A stretch of 64,000 bases of DNA, taken from Lysinibacillus parviboronicapiens. GTDB taxonomy: Bacteria; Bacillota; Bacilli; Bacillales_A; Planococcaceae. Each line of letters begins with the position of its first letter. Position 1 is the first letter of the stretch. The stretch is taken from contig NZ_PYWI01000018.1 of the NCBI RefSeq assembly GCF_003049575.1, positions 35,429 through 99,428 of the forward strand. Reading direction: 5' to 3'. Both the position numbers and the translations under genes were made by a program. Shown in pieces: positions 57,111 through 64,000 of the stretch. Under the pieces are notes generated by a model. It searched no databases, was not told the DNA's origin, and saw only the letters and a program-made list of their open reading frames with translations.

Positions 57111-57251
57111 ATGGATAATAAAAAAGTTGAAGAAAAACTAAAAGAACTAGAAGAAGAGATTACACCAAGTTTTTTTTCAGAAAGTGATGTAGAAAGTGAA
57201 ATTCCAGATTCAATTTTAGGTCCTCTTTTAAGAGACCGTGTAGATAATTAA
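57111..57251 (+). CDS. RiPP precursor peptide, copy 1
   Basis: 46 residues behind GAAGGAGAG. A Lys/Glu-rich helical leader (MDNKKVEEKLKELEEEITP) is followed by FFSESDVESEIPDS and a less acidic end ILGPLLRDRVDN, the likely core. Residue 20 is Ser here and Asn in copies 2 and 3; otherwise the peptides are identical. No Cys, so a thiol-based MNIO reaction is excluded. The two Arg fit the cluster's arginase and the C-terminal Asp-Asn fits MNIO or AsnB-type chemistry (inference). Confidence 0.88.
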   Translation: MDNKKVEEKLKELEEEITPSFFSESDVESEIPDSILGPLLRDRVDN

Positions 57252-57291
57252 AGTGTTTAATAAAGCATTACTAATGAAGGAGGGAAATAAT

Positions 57292-57432
57292 ATGGATAAT
57301 AAAAAAGTTGAAGAAAAACTAAAAGAACTAGAAGAAGAGATTACACCAAATTTCTTTTCAGAAAGTGATGTAGAAAGTGAAATTCCAGATTCAATTTTAG
57401 GTCCTCTTTTAAGAGACCGTGTAGATAATTAA
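57292..57432 (+). CDS. RiPP precursor peptide, copy 2
   Basis: 46 residues behind GAAGGAGGG. Same protein as copy 1 except Asn20 for Ser20. Tandem duplicate separated by 40 bases from copy 1. Small size, strong ribosome binding site and location beside modifying enzymes identify it as a precursor. Confidence 0.88.
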   Translation: MDNKKVEEKLKELEEEITPNFFSESDVESEIPDSILGPLLRDRVDN

Positions 57433-57472
57433 AGTGTTTATAAAGCATTACTAATGAAGGAGGGAAATAATT

Positions 57473-57613
57473 ATGGATAATAAAAAAGTTGAAGAAAAAC
57501 TAAAAGAACTAGAAGAAGAGATTACACCAAATTTCTTTTCAGAAAGTGATGTAGAGAGCGAAATTCCAGATTCGATTTTAGGTCCTCTTTTAAGAGACCG
57601 TGTAGACAATTAA
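57473..57613 (+). CDS. RiPP precursor peptide, copy 3
   Basis: 46 residues, protein identical to copy 2; several synonymous changes (for example GAC for GAT in the penultimate codon). Conservation of protein over DNA points to purifying selection or gene conversion. Last copy before the arginase gene, 63 bases away. Confidence 0.88.
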   Translation: MDNKKVEEKLKELEEEITPNFFSESDVESEIPDSILGPLLRDRVDN

Positions 57614-57633
57614 TAGATAGTTCCAATCAACTG

Positions 57634-57650
57634 TTGTCCAGTGGGTTATA
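57634..57650 (+). repeat. Right arm of the inverted repeat flanking the precursor array
   Basis: TTGTCCAGTGGGTTATA; partner of 56944-56960. Confidence 0.6.
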
Positions 57651-57676
57651 TATATATTCATGGAGGATACCTCTAT

Positions 57677-58843
57677 ATGTATCATATCAGTTCTAGGTTA
57701 CATGCAATAAAACATGAAAATGATTTGGTTTTATTGAAAAATAATCAGAATAATTTGAAGTGTTGGTTTCGAAAAAATACTTGGTATCAATTGCGAGAAT
57801 ACTTAGGTAAAGAATTTCCTGATTTCCTTTTAGATAAACTGGATTCTAATGAGATAAAAAAACTTATGAAAATTAATGGGGTTTTTAGGGAGTTAGATAA
57901 GCCTTTACAAATTTTGAATCCCATTACAATGTTTGGGGATACAGTAAATATCTCTAATAATTCAGTAGATGGATCAATAATACTAGTTGGTTATGATAGC
58001 GGAAATAACATATCACTTGGTTCAAGAAAAGGACCAGATGTTATACGAAGAATAAGTGATGCGTATGAAACTAGCTTAAACTCGAATCTAACCGGTATAG
58101 AGGGTTGGTTAGTTAATGATCTTTGGAATAGTAAATATAAACTTCTGAATGGAACTAATTTAAATAGCTTTTATATAGATGACAAATTTACAGATAACAA
58201 TTTCTTGGAGTTATTAGCAAGTAATATTGCTCAAAATAAAAAAGTTAGTGATAAATTTTGGATGATTGGGGGGGATCATTCAATTACATATGGGGGAATA
58301 AAATCTCTAATAAATAAAGGTAATAATAATATTACATTAGTTTATTTTGATGCACATGTTGATGCAGGGAATAATAAAGTGTTTATTGATAACTCTAACT
58401 TTATTGCAAGAATTTCAGAATTTGATGAGGTGAAAAATATATTTCAGGTTGGAAGAAGGGGCGTACTCTCTTTAAGTAACACCAGTTTTAGTACTAAAAA
58501 AATTCAGTATATAAATTCTGTAAAAGAAATAGCATCTTCAGTATTTAAAAATACAATAGTATATTGCTCAATAGATTTAGATTACCTCGATTTTAGCATA
58601 GCTCCAGGGGTATCAACTCCTGTACCGAAAGGAAATACGCTAGAAAAACTTGAGGAAGAATTATACGAATTAAACAAAATAACTAATATTAATTGTGGTG
58701 ATGTTACTGAATATAACCCTGATAAAGATGTAGGTTTTATTACTGGACAAATAGTATTAAGGTTATTATTAATTAGCCTTGGTTTAAGTTTGGGAAAATA
58801 CGAAGAAAGCAGAGAAGAAAAATGTGTGGAATTTTTGGAATAA
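57677..58843 (+). CDS. Peptide-arginase candidate with N-terminal RRE-like extension
   Basis: 388 residues from ATG 57677 behind GGAGGA. Residues about 100-370 are a ureohydrolase domain with every metal ligand: His201 (GGDHS), Asp225/His227/Asp229 (DAHVD), Asp300/Asp302 (SIDLD), plus the family's SIAPGVSTPVP loop. The first about 75 residues (HENDLVLLKNNQNNLKCWFR ... NEIKKLMKINGVF) are foreign to arginases and look like a PqqD/RRE-type winged helix. Known peptide arginases (OspR in landornamide) turn Arg into ornithine; the precursors here hold two core Arg. Overlaps the next gene by 22 bases. Confidence 0.8.
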   Translation: MYHISSRLHAIKHENDLVLLKNNQNNLKCWFRKNTWYQLREYLGKEFPDFLLDKLDSNEIKKLMKINGVFRELDKPLQILNPITMFGDTVNISNNSVDGSIILVGYDSGNNISLGSRKGPDVIRRISDAYETSLNSNLTGIEGWLVNDLWNSKYKLLNGTNLNSFYIDDKFTDNNFLELLASNIAQNKKVSDKFWMIGGDHSITYGGIKSLINKGNNNITLVYFDAHVDAGNNKVFIDNSNFIARISEFDEVKNIFQVGRRGVLSLSNTSFSTKKIQYINSVKEIASSVFKNTIVYCSIDLDYLDFSIAPGVSTPVPKGNTLEKLEEELYELNKITNINCGDVTEYNPDKDVGFITGQIVLRLLLISLGLSLGKYEESREEKCVEFLE

Positions 58844-60588
58844 TCGGAAATAATGTGAAAGAAAGTATTAATTCTGATTCGTTTATTAAACTTATTGAAG
58901 AATCCTTAAAACATAGGGGACCTGATTATCAGAATTATATAATTCAAAATCACCTTATTTTTTATTCAACGAGGCTAGCTGTAAAAGACCCTAGGGCTAT
59001 TGCAAATCAACCTTATTTTTCTAATTCTAATAATTGGATTTTGTTATTTAATGGAGAAGTAACAAATCATGAATGTTTAAGACAAAAGTTAAAATTTAAA
59101 GATTGGAATACACAGTCGGACACTGAAACTATTTCAGTAGGTTTAGAAGAAGAAGGAATAGACTTTTTAAAAAAATTAAATGGAATGTTTGCAATTGCTG
59201 CTTTTAATGTACTTGAAAATAAAATATATCTGTACAGAGATTATCCGGGAGTAAAACCACTTTATTTTTCTTTATCAATGCATGGATATTTAGTTTTTTC
59301 ATCAGAATTCCCATCTTTATTAAATGTACTAAAGGAATTAAGTGTTGACATTTATGTGAAATCAGAAGTTTTAATGGAATACTTATTATATCGAAATACA
59401 ATTTTAGAACCAGAAACATTAATAGGAAATATAAAGAAAATTAGCCCTGGGGAATTATTAGAGTACGATTTGAAAAGTAATAGAATACAAACTATATACC
59501 AGCAACGCGAGGAATATAATAACGATCCTAACTCTGGTATAACTTTAGAAGAGGTTTTTGCTAAATCTATAACTAATAATATTGAAAAAGGTACTAAAAT
59601 GGGGATGCTTTTATCCGGTGGTGTAGATTCAAGTGCAGTTATGGCTAAATGCATTAATGAAGGTGCGACAATAGAGGCTTTTACTTTACAGTATGAAAGC
59701 TTCGAAGAATATTCATTTTCGGAGTTACCCTTCAGCAAATATGTATGTAATCATTTTTCAATACCTTTGCATGAAATTACATTAACTGAAAAGGAATTTT
59801 TAGAAATTTTACCGACTGCTATTTCTAAGCAAGATGGAATGTCTATGGATCCTACCATAGTAGCGTATCATCGTTTAGGTAAAGAGATGCACTCTAAAGG
59901 AATAATAACTTCATTATCTGGTACTGGAAGTGACGAAGTATTCGGTAGTTATGAGTGGTTGCATGCATCCAGTGTAGAAGAATTTGATGAATGGATGAGA
60001 ATGCCATTTGTTAGTGAATTTTTGAATTTTAAATGGGGTAGTATAGATGAGATTTCTTATAAGGCTAAGAAAAAAAGAAAAAGGATAATAGAGGAATTCA
60101 CTGGGAAGAAAGAGCTTAGTCATGGCTTAAGACATTTTGGTATGCTTCACTTAGAGGCGGATGCTCTACCAAGAGTAGATCTTGGTACTATGTACTCGGG
60201 TGTTGAATGTCGAGTACCTTTGTTAGACCAATCTTTAATTAAAAAAGCTTTTAGTGAATTACCTGATGAGAACAAAGAGCTAATTAGGAACCTAAGCAAA
60301 GAGTATTTACCATCTGTAATTAATAATCGAAAAAAATGTGGGTTCCCTCATCCAGTATTTCTTTGGATGAAGTATGGTGAATTATCAAAGGTTGCATTTA
60401 ACCAGATAATTAATGGTCCTCTTAAAGAATATATAAATACGAAGGAAATAATTGATTGTTTTGAAAGTAAACAAAGTTTAATGGACAAGACAAAGGAAAG
60501 TATTGTTTTATATGCTAAATTTAAAACACTTTGGTATATATTCTCAGTATCTCTTTGGTGTGAAAAAAATTCAATTAAAATTGTATAA
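58822..60588 (+). CDS. Glutamine-dependent asparagine-synthetase-like enzyme (AsnB family)
   Basis: 588 residues. MCGIFGIIGN exposes the Cys2 nucleophile of a class II glutamine amidotransferase domain (1-about 200), with RL, NGEV and SDTE motifs for glutamine; the C-terminal synthetase domain has the ATP PP-loop SGGVDS at 265-270 and SGTGSDEVFG. With its own ammonia source it should amidate a carboxylate through an acyl-adenylate, for example an Asp side chain or the C-terminus of the peptide. Lasso cyclases lack the active amidotransferase, so lasso formation is unlikely. Translation is coupled to the arginase gene. Confidence 0.85.
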   Translation: MCGIFGIIGNNVKESINSDSFIKLIEESLKHRGPDYQNYIIQNHLIFYSTRLAVKDPRAIANQPYFSNSNNWILLFNGEVTNHECLRQKLKFKDWNTQSDTETISVGLEEEGIDFLKKLNGMFAIAAFNVLENKIYLYRDYPGVKPLYFSLSMHGYLVFSSEFPSLLNVLKELSVDIYVKSEVLMEYLLYRNTILEPETLIGNIKKISPGELLEYDLKSNRIQTIYQQREEYNNDPNSGITLEEVFAKSITNNIEKGTKMGMLLSGGVDSSAVMAKCINEGATIEAFTLQYESFEEYSFSELPFSKYVCNHFSIPLHEITLTEKEFLEILPTAISKQDGMSMDPTIVAYHRLGKEMHSKGIITSLSGTGSDEVFGSYEWLHASSVEEFDEWMRMPFVSEFLNFKWGSIDEISYKAKKKRKRIIEEFTGKKELSHGLRHFGMLHLEADALPRVDLGTMYSGVECRVPLLDQSLIKKAFSELPDENKELIRNLSKEYLPSVINNRKKCGFPHPVFLWMKYGELSKVAFNQIINGPLKEYINTKEIIDCFESKQSLMDKTKESIVLYAKFKTLWYIFSVSLWCEKNSIKIV

Positions 60589-60602
60589 AAGGAAGGTCTA
60601 TT

Positions 60603-61424
60603 ATGAATAAAAAAATTATTGAAAAAGTTAATGCAATTCCATTTTTAGGTGTAGGAGTAGCCTGGGTAGAAGAAGATGATTTTATTCATTTTGCTAAAGA
60701 GCTAGATCCAACATTAAATTATTTAGAAGTACATCCTCCTTCTAATTTTGATAATGTACCACTCAATATTCCTAAAGTAGCTCATAGTAGTTTACTACCA
60801 CTTGCTGATGAAAAGCATTTAAATGAGAAGTTAGTGAATCACATTTTTCAACAAGCAAAGGATTTAAATTGTCATTGGCTAGGTGACCATGTAAGCATAT
60901 TAGGTACTAGTAGTGGTATTGATTTTAATTATATATTCCCTCCAGTTATAGATAGCAGTTTATCAGATAGATTAGGAGAAAGGGTATTGAATTTTATTGA
61001 AAGATTTGAAATACCTGTTGTAATGGAAATGGGACCTCGTTATTGGTCGTTAAATAATGAAGATGGTTTAAGTGATTATAAACTCCTAAAGGATGTATCT
61101 TTAAACACAGATGTACCAATAATCTTCGATATCCCACATTGTTTAACAACAGCTAAAAATACAGGAGTATCTTTTAAAGAAATTGTTGAACTATTAAAGG
61201 ATGTAAAAGTATTAGAACTTCATATAGGAGCAGAAGGTTTCACAGACACTGACAGATCAAAGATTGATGAGTGGAATGCTCTTGAGTTATGTCTAAATAC
61301 ATTCCCTACAATTAAAGGAATAACAATGGAATATAGTAATAATGATTTTAAGTCGTATAAAGAAAATGTCTTAAAGTTAAGTGAGTTAGTTGCCAAATAT
61401 AAAAGTTCCGGAGTGATAGCCTGA
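60603..61424 (+). CDS. DUF692/MNIO multinuclear non-heme iron oxidative enzyme
   Basis: 273 residues, family length, behind AAAGGAAGG. DUF692 landmarks in order: GVGVAWVEED start, His61 (AHSSL), Asp95-His96 (GDHVS), Glu142 (VVMEMGP), Asp176 and His179 (IIFDIPHC), His207 (LELHIGAEG), Glu243 (TMEYS); these match the positions of the iron ligands in the TIM barrel. Family members (MbnB, TglH, ChrH and Asp/Asn-directed relatives) oxidise precursor peptides, usually with a partner protein, here probably 56144-56932. With no Cys in the precursors, an Asp/Asn target such as the C-terminal DN is the likeliest substrate. Confidence 0.88.
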   Translation: MNKKIIEKVNAIPFLGVGVAWVEEDDFIHFAKELDPTLNYLEVHPPSNFDNVPLNIPKVAHSSLLPLADEKHLNEKLVNHIFQQAKDLNCHWLGDHVSILGTSSGIDFNYIFPPVIDSSLSDRLGERVLNFIERFEIPVVMEMGPRYWSLNNEDGLSDYKLLKDVSLNTDVPIIFDIPHCLTTAKNTGVSFKEIVELLKDVKVLELHIGAEGFTDTDRSKIDEWNALELCLNTFPTIKGITMEYSNNDFKSYKENVLKLSELVAKYKSSGVIA

Positions 61425-61668
61425 GCCAAGTAAATTTAATAAGTGCTCACAACTTGATGGTTCCTTAATTCAAAAAAATGAATTAAGGAAGCATTAAAGA
61501 GGGACTAGTAAAGGGAGTACAAACCTTAAAAAAACCTGAAAATCTAGAATTGGCTCTGCGTCAAGATTTCGGACTCACTTAAGTTAATTTTTTGTCTTGC
61601 GTAACGTCCATTTTTGGAGTGTTCCACATCCCAAGTAGCCCGTCAAAGTGAAAAGAGCCTTTGACCAC
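61425..61668. other. Junction region with hairpins, edge of IS remnant
   Basis: No gene. Contains TTCCTTAATTC-AAAAAAAT-GAATTAAGGAA (61461-61490, 11-bp arms) and a long imperfect inverted repeat (61626-61682, ACATCCC.AGTAG...CTACT.GGGATGT). Probably where a truncated gene and IS debris meet. Confidence 0.45.
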
Positions 61669-62037
61669 CTACTCGGGATGTAGAGCGGAAAATGCATGGA
61701 TGTTGCGCCCCAAAAATGTGTGGGGGTAGATTTCTTTGCCCTCTTGTTTCGTTTTTTGCGCGAATATGGTCATACCCTTTTTTAGTATATCTACATCTTG
61801 TTTTAAGCGAAGATTTTCCTTCTGGGTAGCAGCTTTTTCAGCTGCAGTTAACTCCCCAGTTCCCTCAATTGGAGAATGGAGTTTAATCCATTTGTAAATC
61901 GTGATTTTTGATACACCGTATTCGCTAGCTGGTCGATTGACCGGTGTACCCGAGCGATAAAGGTTGACTACAGTTTGCTTGAATTCTTTTTCGTACTTTT
62001 TTAACTCATGGTCGTACACGTCCTCCCTTATACTCAA
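61669..62037 (-). mobile_element. IS3-family transposase OrfA fragment
   Basis: Minus-strand frame YEKEFKQTVVNLYRSGTPVN, VSKITIYKWIKLHSPI and LKQDVDILKKGMTIFAQKT is the helix-turn-helix OrfA of IS3/IS150-group elements. After QKTKQ the sequence departs from the family (unrelated HAFSALHPE tail) and no OrfB follows, so the element is truncated and immobile. It lies inside the RiPP locus between the MNIO and exporter genes. Confidence 0.8.
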
Positions 62038-62124
62038 TTCTACTGATTTAACCGAGGTATGTCTCCAGAGAATTTTTAAGCATTTAATTTTAGTAGATCT
62101 GTCTATGTACAGTAGTTTTTCTAG

Positions 62125-62400
62125 TCATATAAGAATAAATGCAATTTTAGCAACAAAACTCTTAATAATCCAAATTTTTATGTTAATAATGTTCCTTGGA
62201 GAAACGACTCTCGTCTTCTTATTGGTGTGTACCATGGATGTTATGTTTATTCTAGAATGTATATTTTATTAGAAAGTATTAATAAATATAATAAATCTGA
62301 AGATGTAAGATTAAGGTTAAATCAAATAACAAGTGGTTTAAGAAATGGATTTGATTTATTAAAAGAGTTTGGAGATTTTAATGATAGTTCGTTAATATGA
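62125..62400 (+). pseudogene. C-terminal remnant of a probable HExxH-type RiPP-modifying protein
   Basis: A plus-strand frame open from 62125 to the stop at 62400 has no start codon near its beginning and reads NPNFYVNNVPWRNDSRLLIG, VYHGCYVYSRMYILLESIN, then a helical end. The PWRxDxRxLxGxxHGxYVxxR pattern is the C-terminal signature, as I recall it, of HEXXH-motif putative peptide-modification proteins found in RiPP clusters. The HExxH portion is lost, apparently with the IS event just upstream. About 91 residues remain. Confidence 0.5.
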
Positions 62401-62432
62401 GTAGATTAAATTTATAGTATAGGAGAGATTTA

Positions 62433-63647
62433 GTGACAAAAGATAAAAATAAAGTAAGACTGTTAATTGCATCAGATTCTTTTTCAAAGCTAGGCGATAT
62501 GGCTGAAGGTATTGCCTTAGCAACTTTTGTCTTTACCATTACCCAATCAGGTTTTCTTTTTGGCCTTTTTTTATTTTTACGGTTTGTCCCTGAATTGATA
62601 ATAGGTCCCTTTTCTGGTTATTTTGCAGATAAAGTATCAAGAAGAACTATTACAGTTAGCGTTAATCTAACTTTAGCTTTTATGAGTATATTGCTTTTAA
62701 TCTCTCATGAGAATTATACAATTATCCTTATAATAGCAACGATTGCTAGTTTTATTAAGATGTTGTTTAGACCTGCATTTTTGTCAAGTATTCCACTAAT
62801 TGTTGAAGAGAAAGAATTACCTAATATAAATAGGTGGTTTGGATTTTTTGGTGGATTTGCTAGAGTGATAGGTGCAACTATAGCCGCATATGGTATTTTT
62901 CTTAATAATATATCTTTAATTTTTTCATTAAATGCAGTATCATTTCTTGTATTTGCGTTAGTTTGTTGGTTTGGAATTCCCAATAAAAAACGATTAATAG
63001 ACCAAGATAATGAAGAAGAAAGTAGTACACTAATCGAAGCATTAAAATTTATGTGGCAAAGCAAAAAGATATTTGGGTTAGTGATGGGATCGACATTATT
63101 ATGGGGATGCTTAGCATTATCGGACACATTGTTAATTCCAACTTTAGGAACAGCTAAAGATGGCGGTGAAGATTTTTATGGAATTTATAGAATTTTATCC
63201 GCAGTAGGAATGATGATTGGTTCATATTTTTCATACAAATGGTATAAGTTATTTTTTGATAAAGGGAAACATTTAGTTGGTTTTTTTATTCCAATAATAA
63301 TTATGTGTATATCAACACTATTAATTCCATTATCACCTTTCTTTTGGGGTTACATTCTGTATTTACTGATTTGGATATCAAAAGATTTGCCTGCTAATTT
63401 ATTGGATGTTGAATTACAATCAGTTCCTAATCACATAAGGGGGAAAATTATTTCGTTAGCTGATGCAATAGATGGTATTCTATTCTCTTTGATAACCTTG
63501 GTGTTACCAATACTAACAGAATTTTATGATCCCGGATTAATTTTAATATTGGCACCTATTCCTTTTCTACTTTTAACTATTTTGTTACTCATAAATTCTG
63601 TTTTTCAACAATATAACAAAAATTCCAAATCTAATTCATATATATAA
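62433..63647 (+). CDS. MFS transporter, probable peptide exporter
   Basis: 404 residues, GTG start behind GGAGAG. About twelve membrane helices; GYFADKVSRRTITV is the MFS loop 2-3 motif. Resembles MFS_3/EntS-like drug exporters often found in natural-product clusters. Likely exports the finished peptide and may confer self-protection. Stop overlaps a following ATG (TAATG) of the last gene. Confidence 0.85.
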   Translation: MTKDKNKVRLLIASDSFSKLGDMAEGIALATFVFTITQSGFLFGLFLFLRFVPELIIGPFSGYFADKVSRRTITVSVNLTLAFMSILLLISHENYTIILIIATIASFIKMLFRPAFLSSIPLIVEEKELPNINRWFGFFGGFARVIGATIAAYGIFLNNISLIFSLNAVSFLVFALVCWFGIPNKKRLIDQDNEEESSTLIEALKFMWQSKKIFGLVMGSTLLWGCLALSDTLLIPTLGTAKDGGEDFYGIYRILSAVGMMIGSYFSYKWYKLFFDKGKHLVGFFIPIIIMCISTLLIPLSPFFWGYILYLLIWISKDLPANLLDVELQSVPNHIRGKIISLADAIDGILFSLITLVLPILTEFYDPGLILILAPIPFLLLTILLLINSVFQQYNKNSKSNSYI

Positions 63648-63664
63648 TGAAAGGGTGTGAACCT

Positions 63665-63969
63665 TTGGATATAAAAGAAATTGTAAATCAATACTTACCT
63701 TTAATAAATGTTGAAATAAATAACTCTGACAAATTAGAGAAAACCATACTAGAGTATTCTAAATTAAGAGAAAGTATTAATAGGCAGTTTAATTATATAT
63801 ATCTAGAGGAACAGAGAAATAAAGGTTCAACAAAAGAGACCTTAATTGATAATAAAGTGATAAATATAATTAAAGTATTGAATTTAAAAATAGACAAAAA
63901 AATTTTAGAATCTCAATACTTAATAAACTTACCTCATTACTACAATAAATTTATTTTAGAATTAAATAG
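63665..63969 (+). CDS. Partial gene at contig end, unknown RiPP-cluster protein
   Basis: About 101 residues from TTG 63665 behind AAGGGTGTG (an in-frame ATG at 63647 is also possible) up to the artificial end. DIKEIVNQYLPLINVEINNS, LEYSKLRESINRQFNYIYLE; helical and charged, no motif recognised. The final codons in the window (from 63970) are adapter. It continues the operon, so the cluster is incomplete here. Confidence 0.55.
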
Positions 63970-64000
63970 CTGTCTCTTATACACATCTGACGCTGCCGAC
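63970..64000. other. Tn5 mosaic end / Nextera adapter (library artefact)
   Basis: CTGTCTCTTATACACATCT (63970-63988) is the 19-bp Tn5 mosaic end and is followed by GACGCTGCCGAC, the start of the standard Nextera adapter read-through. This is untrimmed sequencing adapter, not genome. Confidence 0.97.

Larger units (their letters stand above)
56953..57613 (+). repeat. 181-bp tandem repeat array carrying RiPP precursor genes
   Basis: Start codons at 57111, 57292 and 57473 are exactly 181 bases apart; the decayed copy is 158 bases upstream (181 minus its 23-base deletion). Each unit holds ribosome binding site, gene and short spacer, and units differ by only a few bases. Confidence 0.95.

Noticed and set aside
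56953..57613. Regular repeats suggested a CRISPR array
   Set aside because: Units are 181 bp and nearly identical throughout, with no unique spacers; each encodes the same ORF with a ribosome binding site.
58822..60588. Lasso-peptide cyclase
   Set aside because: The N-terminal Cys nucleophile of the glutaminase domain is intact, no B1/B2 leader peptidase is present and the precursor core lacks a suitable ring Gly/Asp-Glu spacing.
61412..61468. N-terminal piece of the lost HExxH gene directly after the MNIO
   Set aside because: A short open stretch exists (LSQVNLISAHN) but there is no credible start codon and it stops after 15 codons, so the link is too weak.
62714..63127. Minus-strand 137-codon frame inside the exporter gene
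   Set aside because: Lies wholly antisense to a clear MFS gene and has no start context.

Overview
The window looks like a chromosomal contig end from a low-GC, endospore-forming Firmicute of the Bacillaceae/Planococcaceae type; Lysinibacillus is my best guess (inference from gene content and style, not a database match). Supporting signs are a GerA/GerB/GerC spore germinant-receptor operon, strong AGGAGG ribosome binding sites, frequent TTG/GTG starts, odhAB, a YkpA-type ABC-F protein, an XpaC-TelA pair and a Bacillus-style lysine riboswitch. The last 31 bases (63970-64000) are Tn5/Nextera library adapter, so biological sequence ends at about 63969.

Layout. 0.1-10.2 kb: single-gene units for small-molecule enzymes (amidohydrolase, metallo-beta-lactamase-fold hydrolase, GNATs, DinB, GT2 glycosyltransferase, frameshifted isochorismatase, FabZ, VOC protein) and a SPOR-containing cell-wall amidase. 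10.5-18.4 kb: carboxy-terminal processing protease, COG0523 GTPase, CAP-domain secreted protein and the germination operon. 18.4-23.7 kb: a MATE efflux gene split into two remnants by about 4.3 kb of foreign, decayed DNA (resolvase fragment, short tandem repeats, unknown proteins, PH/SHOCT protein). 24-35 kb: MurG-like transferase, PAS-GGDEF protein, two-component system and 2-oxoglutarate dehydrogenase odhAB. 35-38 kb: a lysine riboswitch controlling an amino-acid ABC importer. 38-53 kb: TelA/XpaC, several VOC proteins, globin-fold chemoreceptor, cold-shock protein, protease/lipoprotein/LD-carboxypeptidase block, and ABC-F ATPase.

53.3-55.3 kb is a graveyard of accessory genes: a tyrosine-recombinase tail, a topoisomerase III fragment and a decayed gene resembling nuclease-type defence proteins. 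Immediately to its right, and visibly more AT-rich, lies the most interesting part: a RiPP (ribosomally made, modified peptide) locus from 55.39 kb to the contig end. It has three intact near-identical 46-residue precursor genes plus one decayed copy in 181-bp tandem repeats, a DUF692/MNIO multinuclear iron oxidase, a probable HvfC/DUF2063-like partner with a PqqD-like tail, a peptide-arginase candidate with an N-terminal RRE-like extension, a glutamine-dependent asparagine-synthetase-like enzyme, an MFS exporter, an unrecognised TIM-barrel-like protein and the C-terminal remnant of a probable HExxH-type peptide-modifying enzyme beside an IS3-family orfA fragment. The precursor tail has two arginines and ends in Asp-Asn, so a model is: arginase converts Arg to ornithine, the MNIO oxidises a C-terminal region residue, the AsnB-like enzyme amidates a carboxylate, and the MFS protein exports the product. 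That combination is, to my knowledge, not a described RiPP class; the chemistry is inference.

A second theme is gene decay: at least seven genes carry single-base frameshifts or internal losses.
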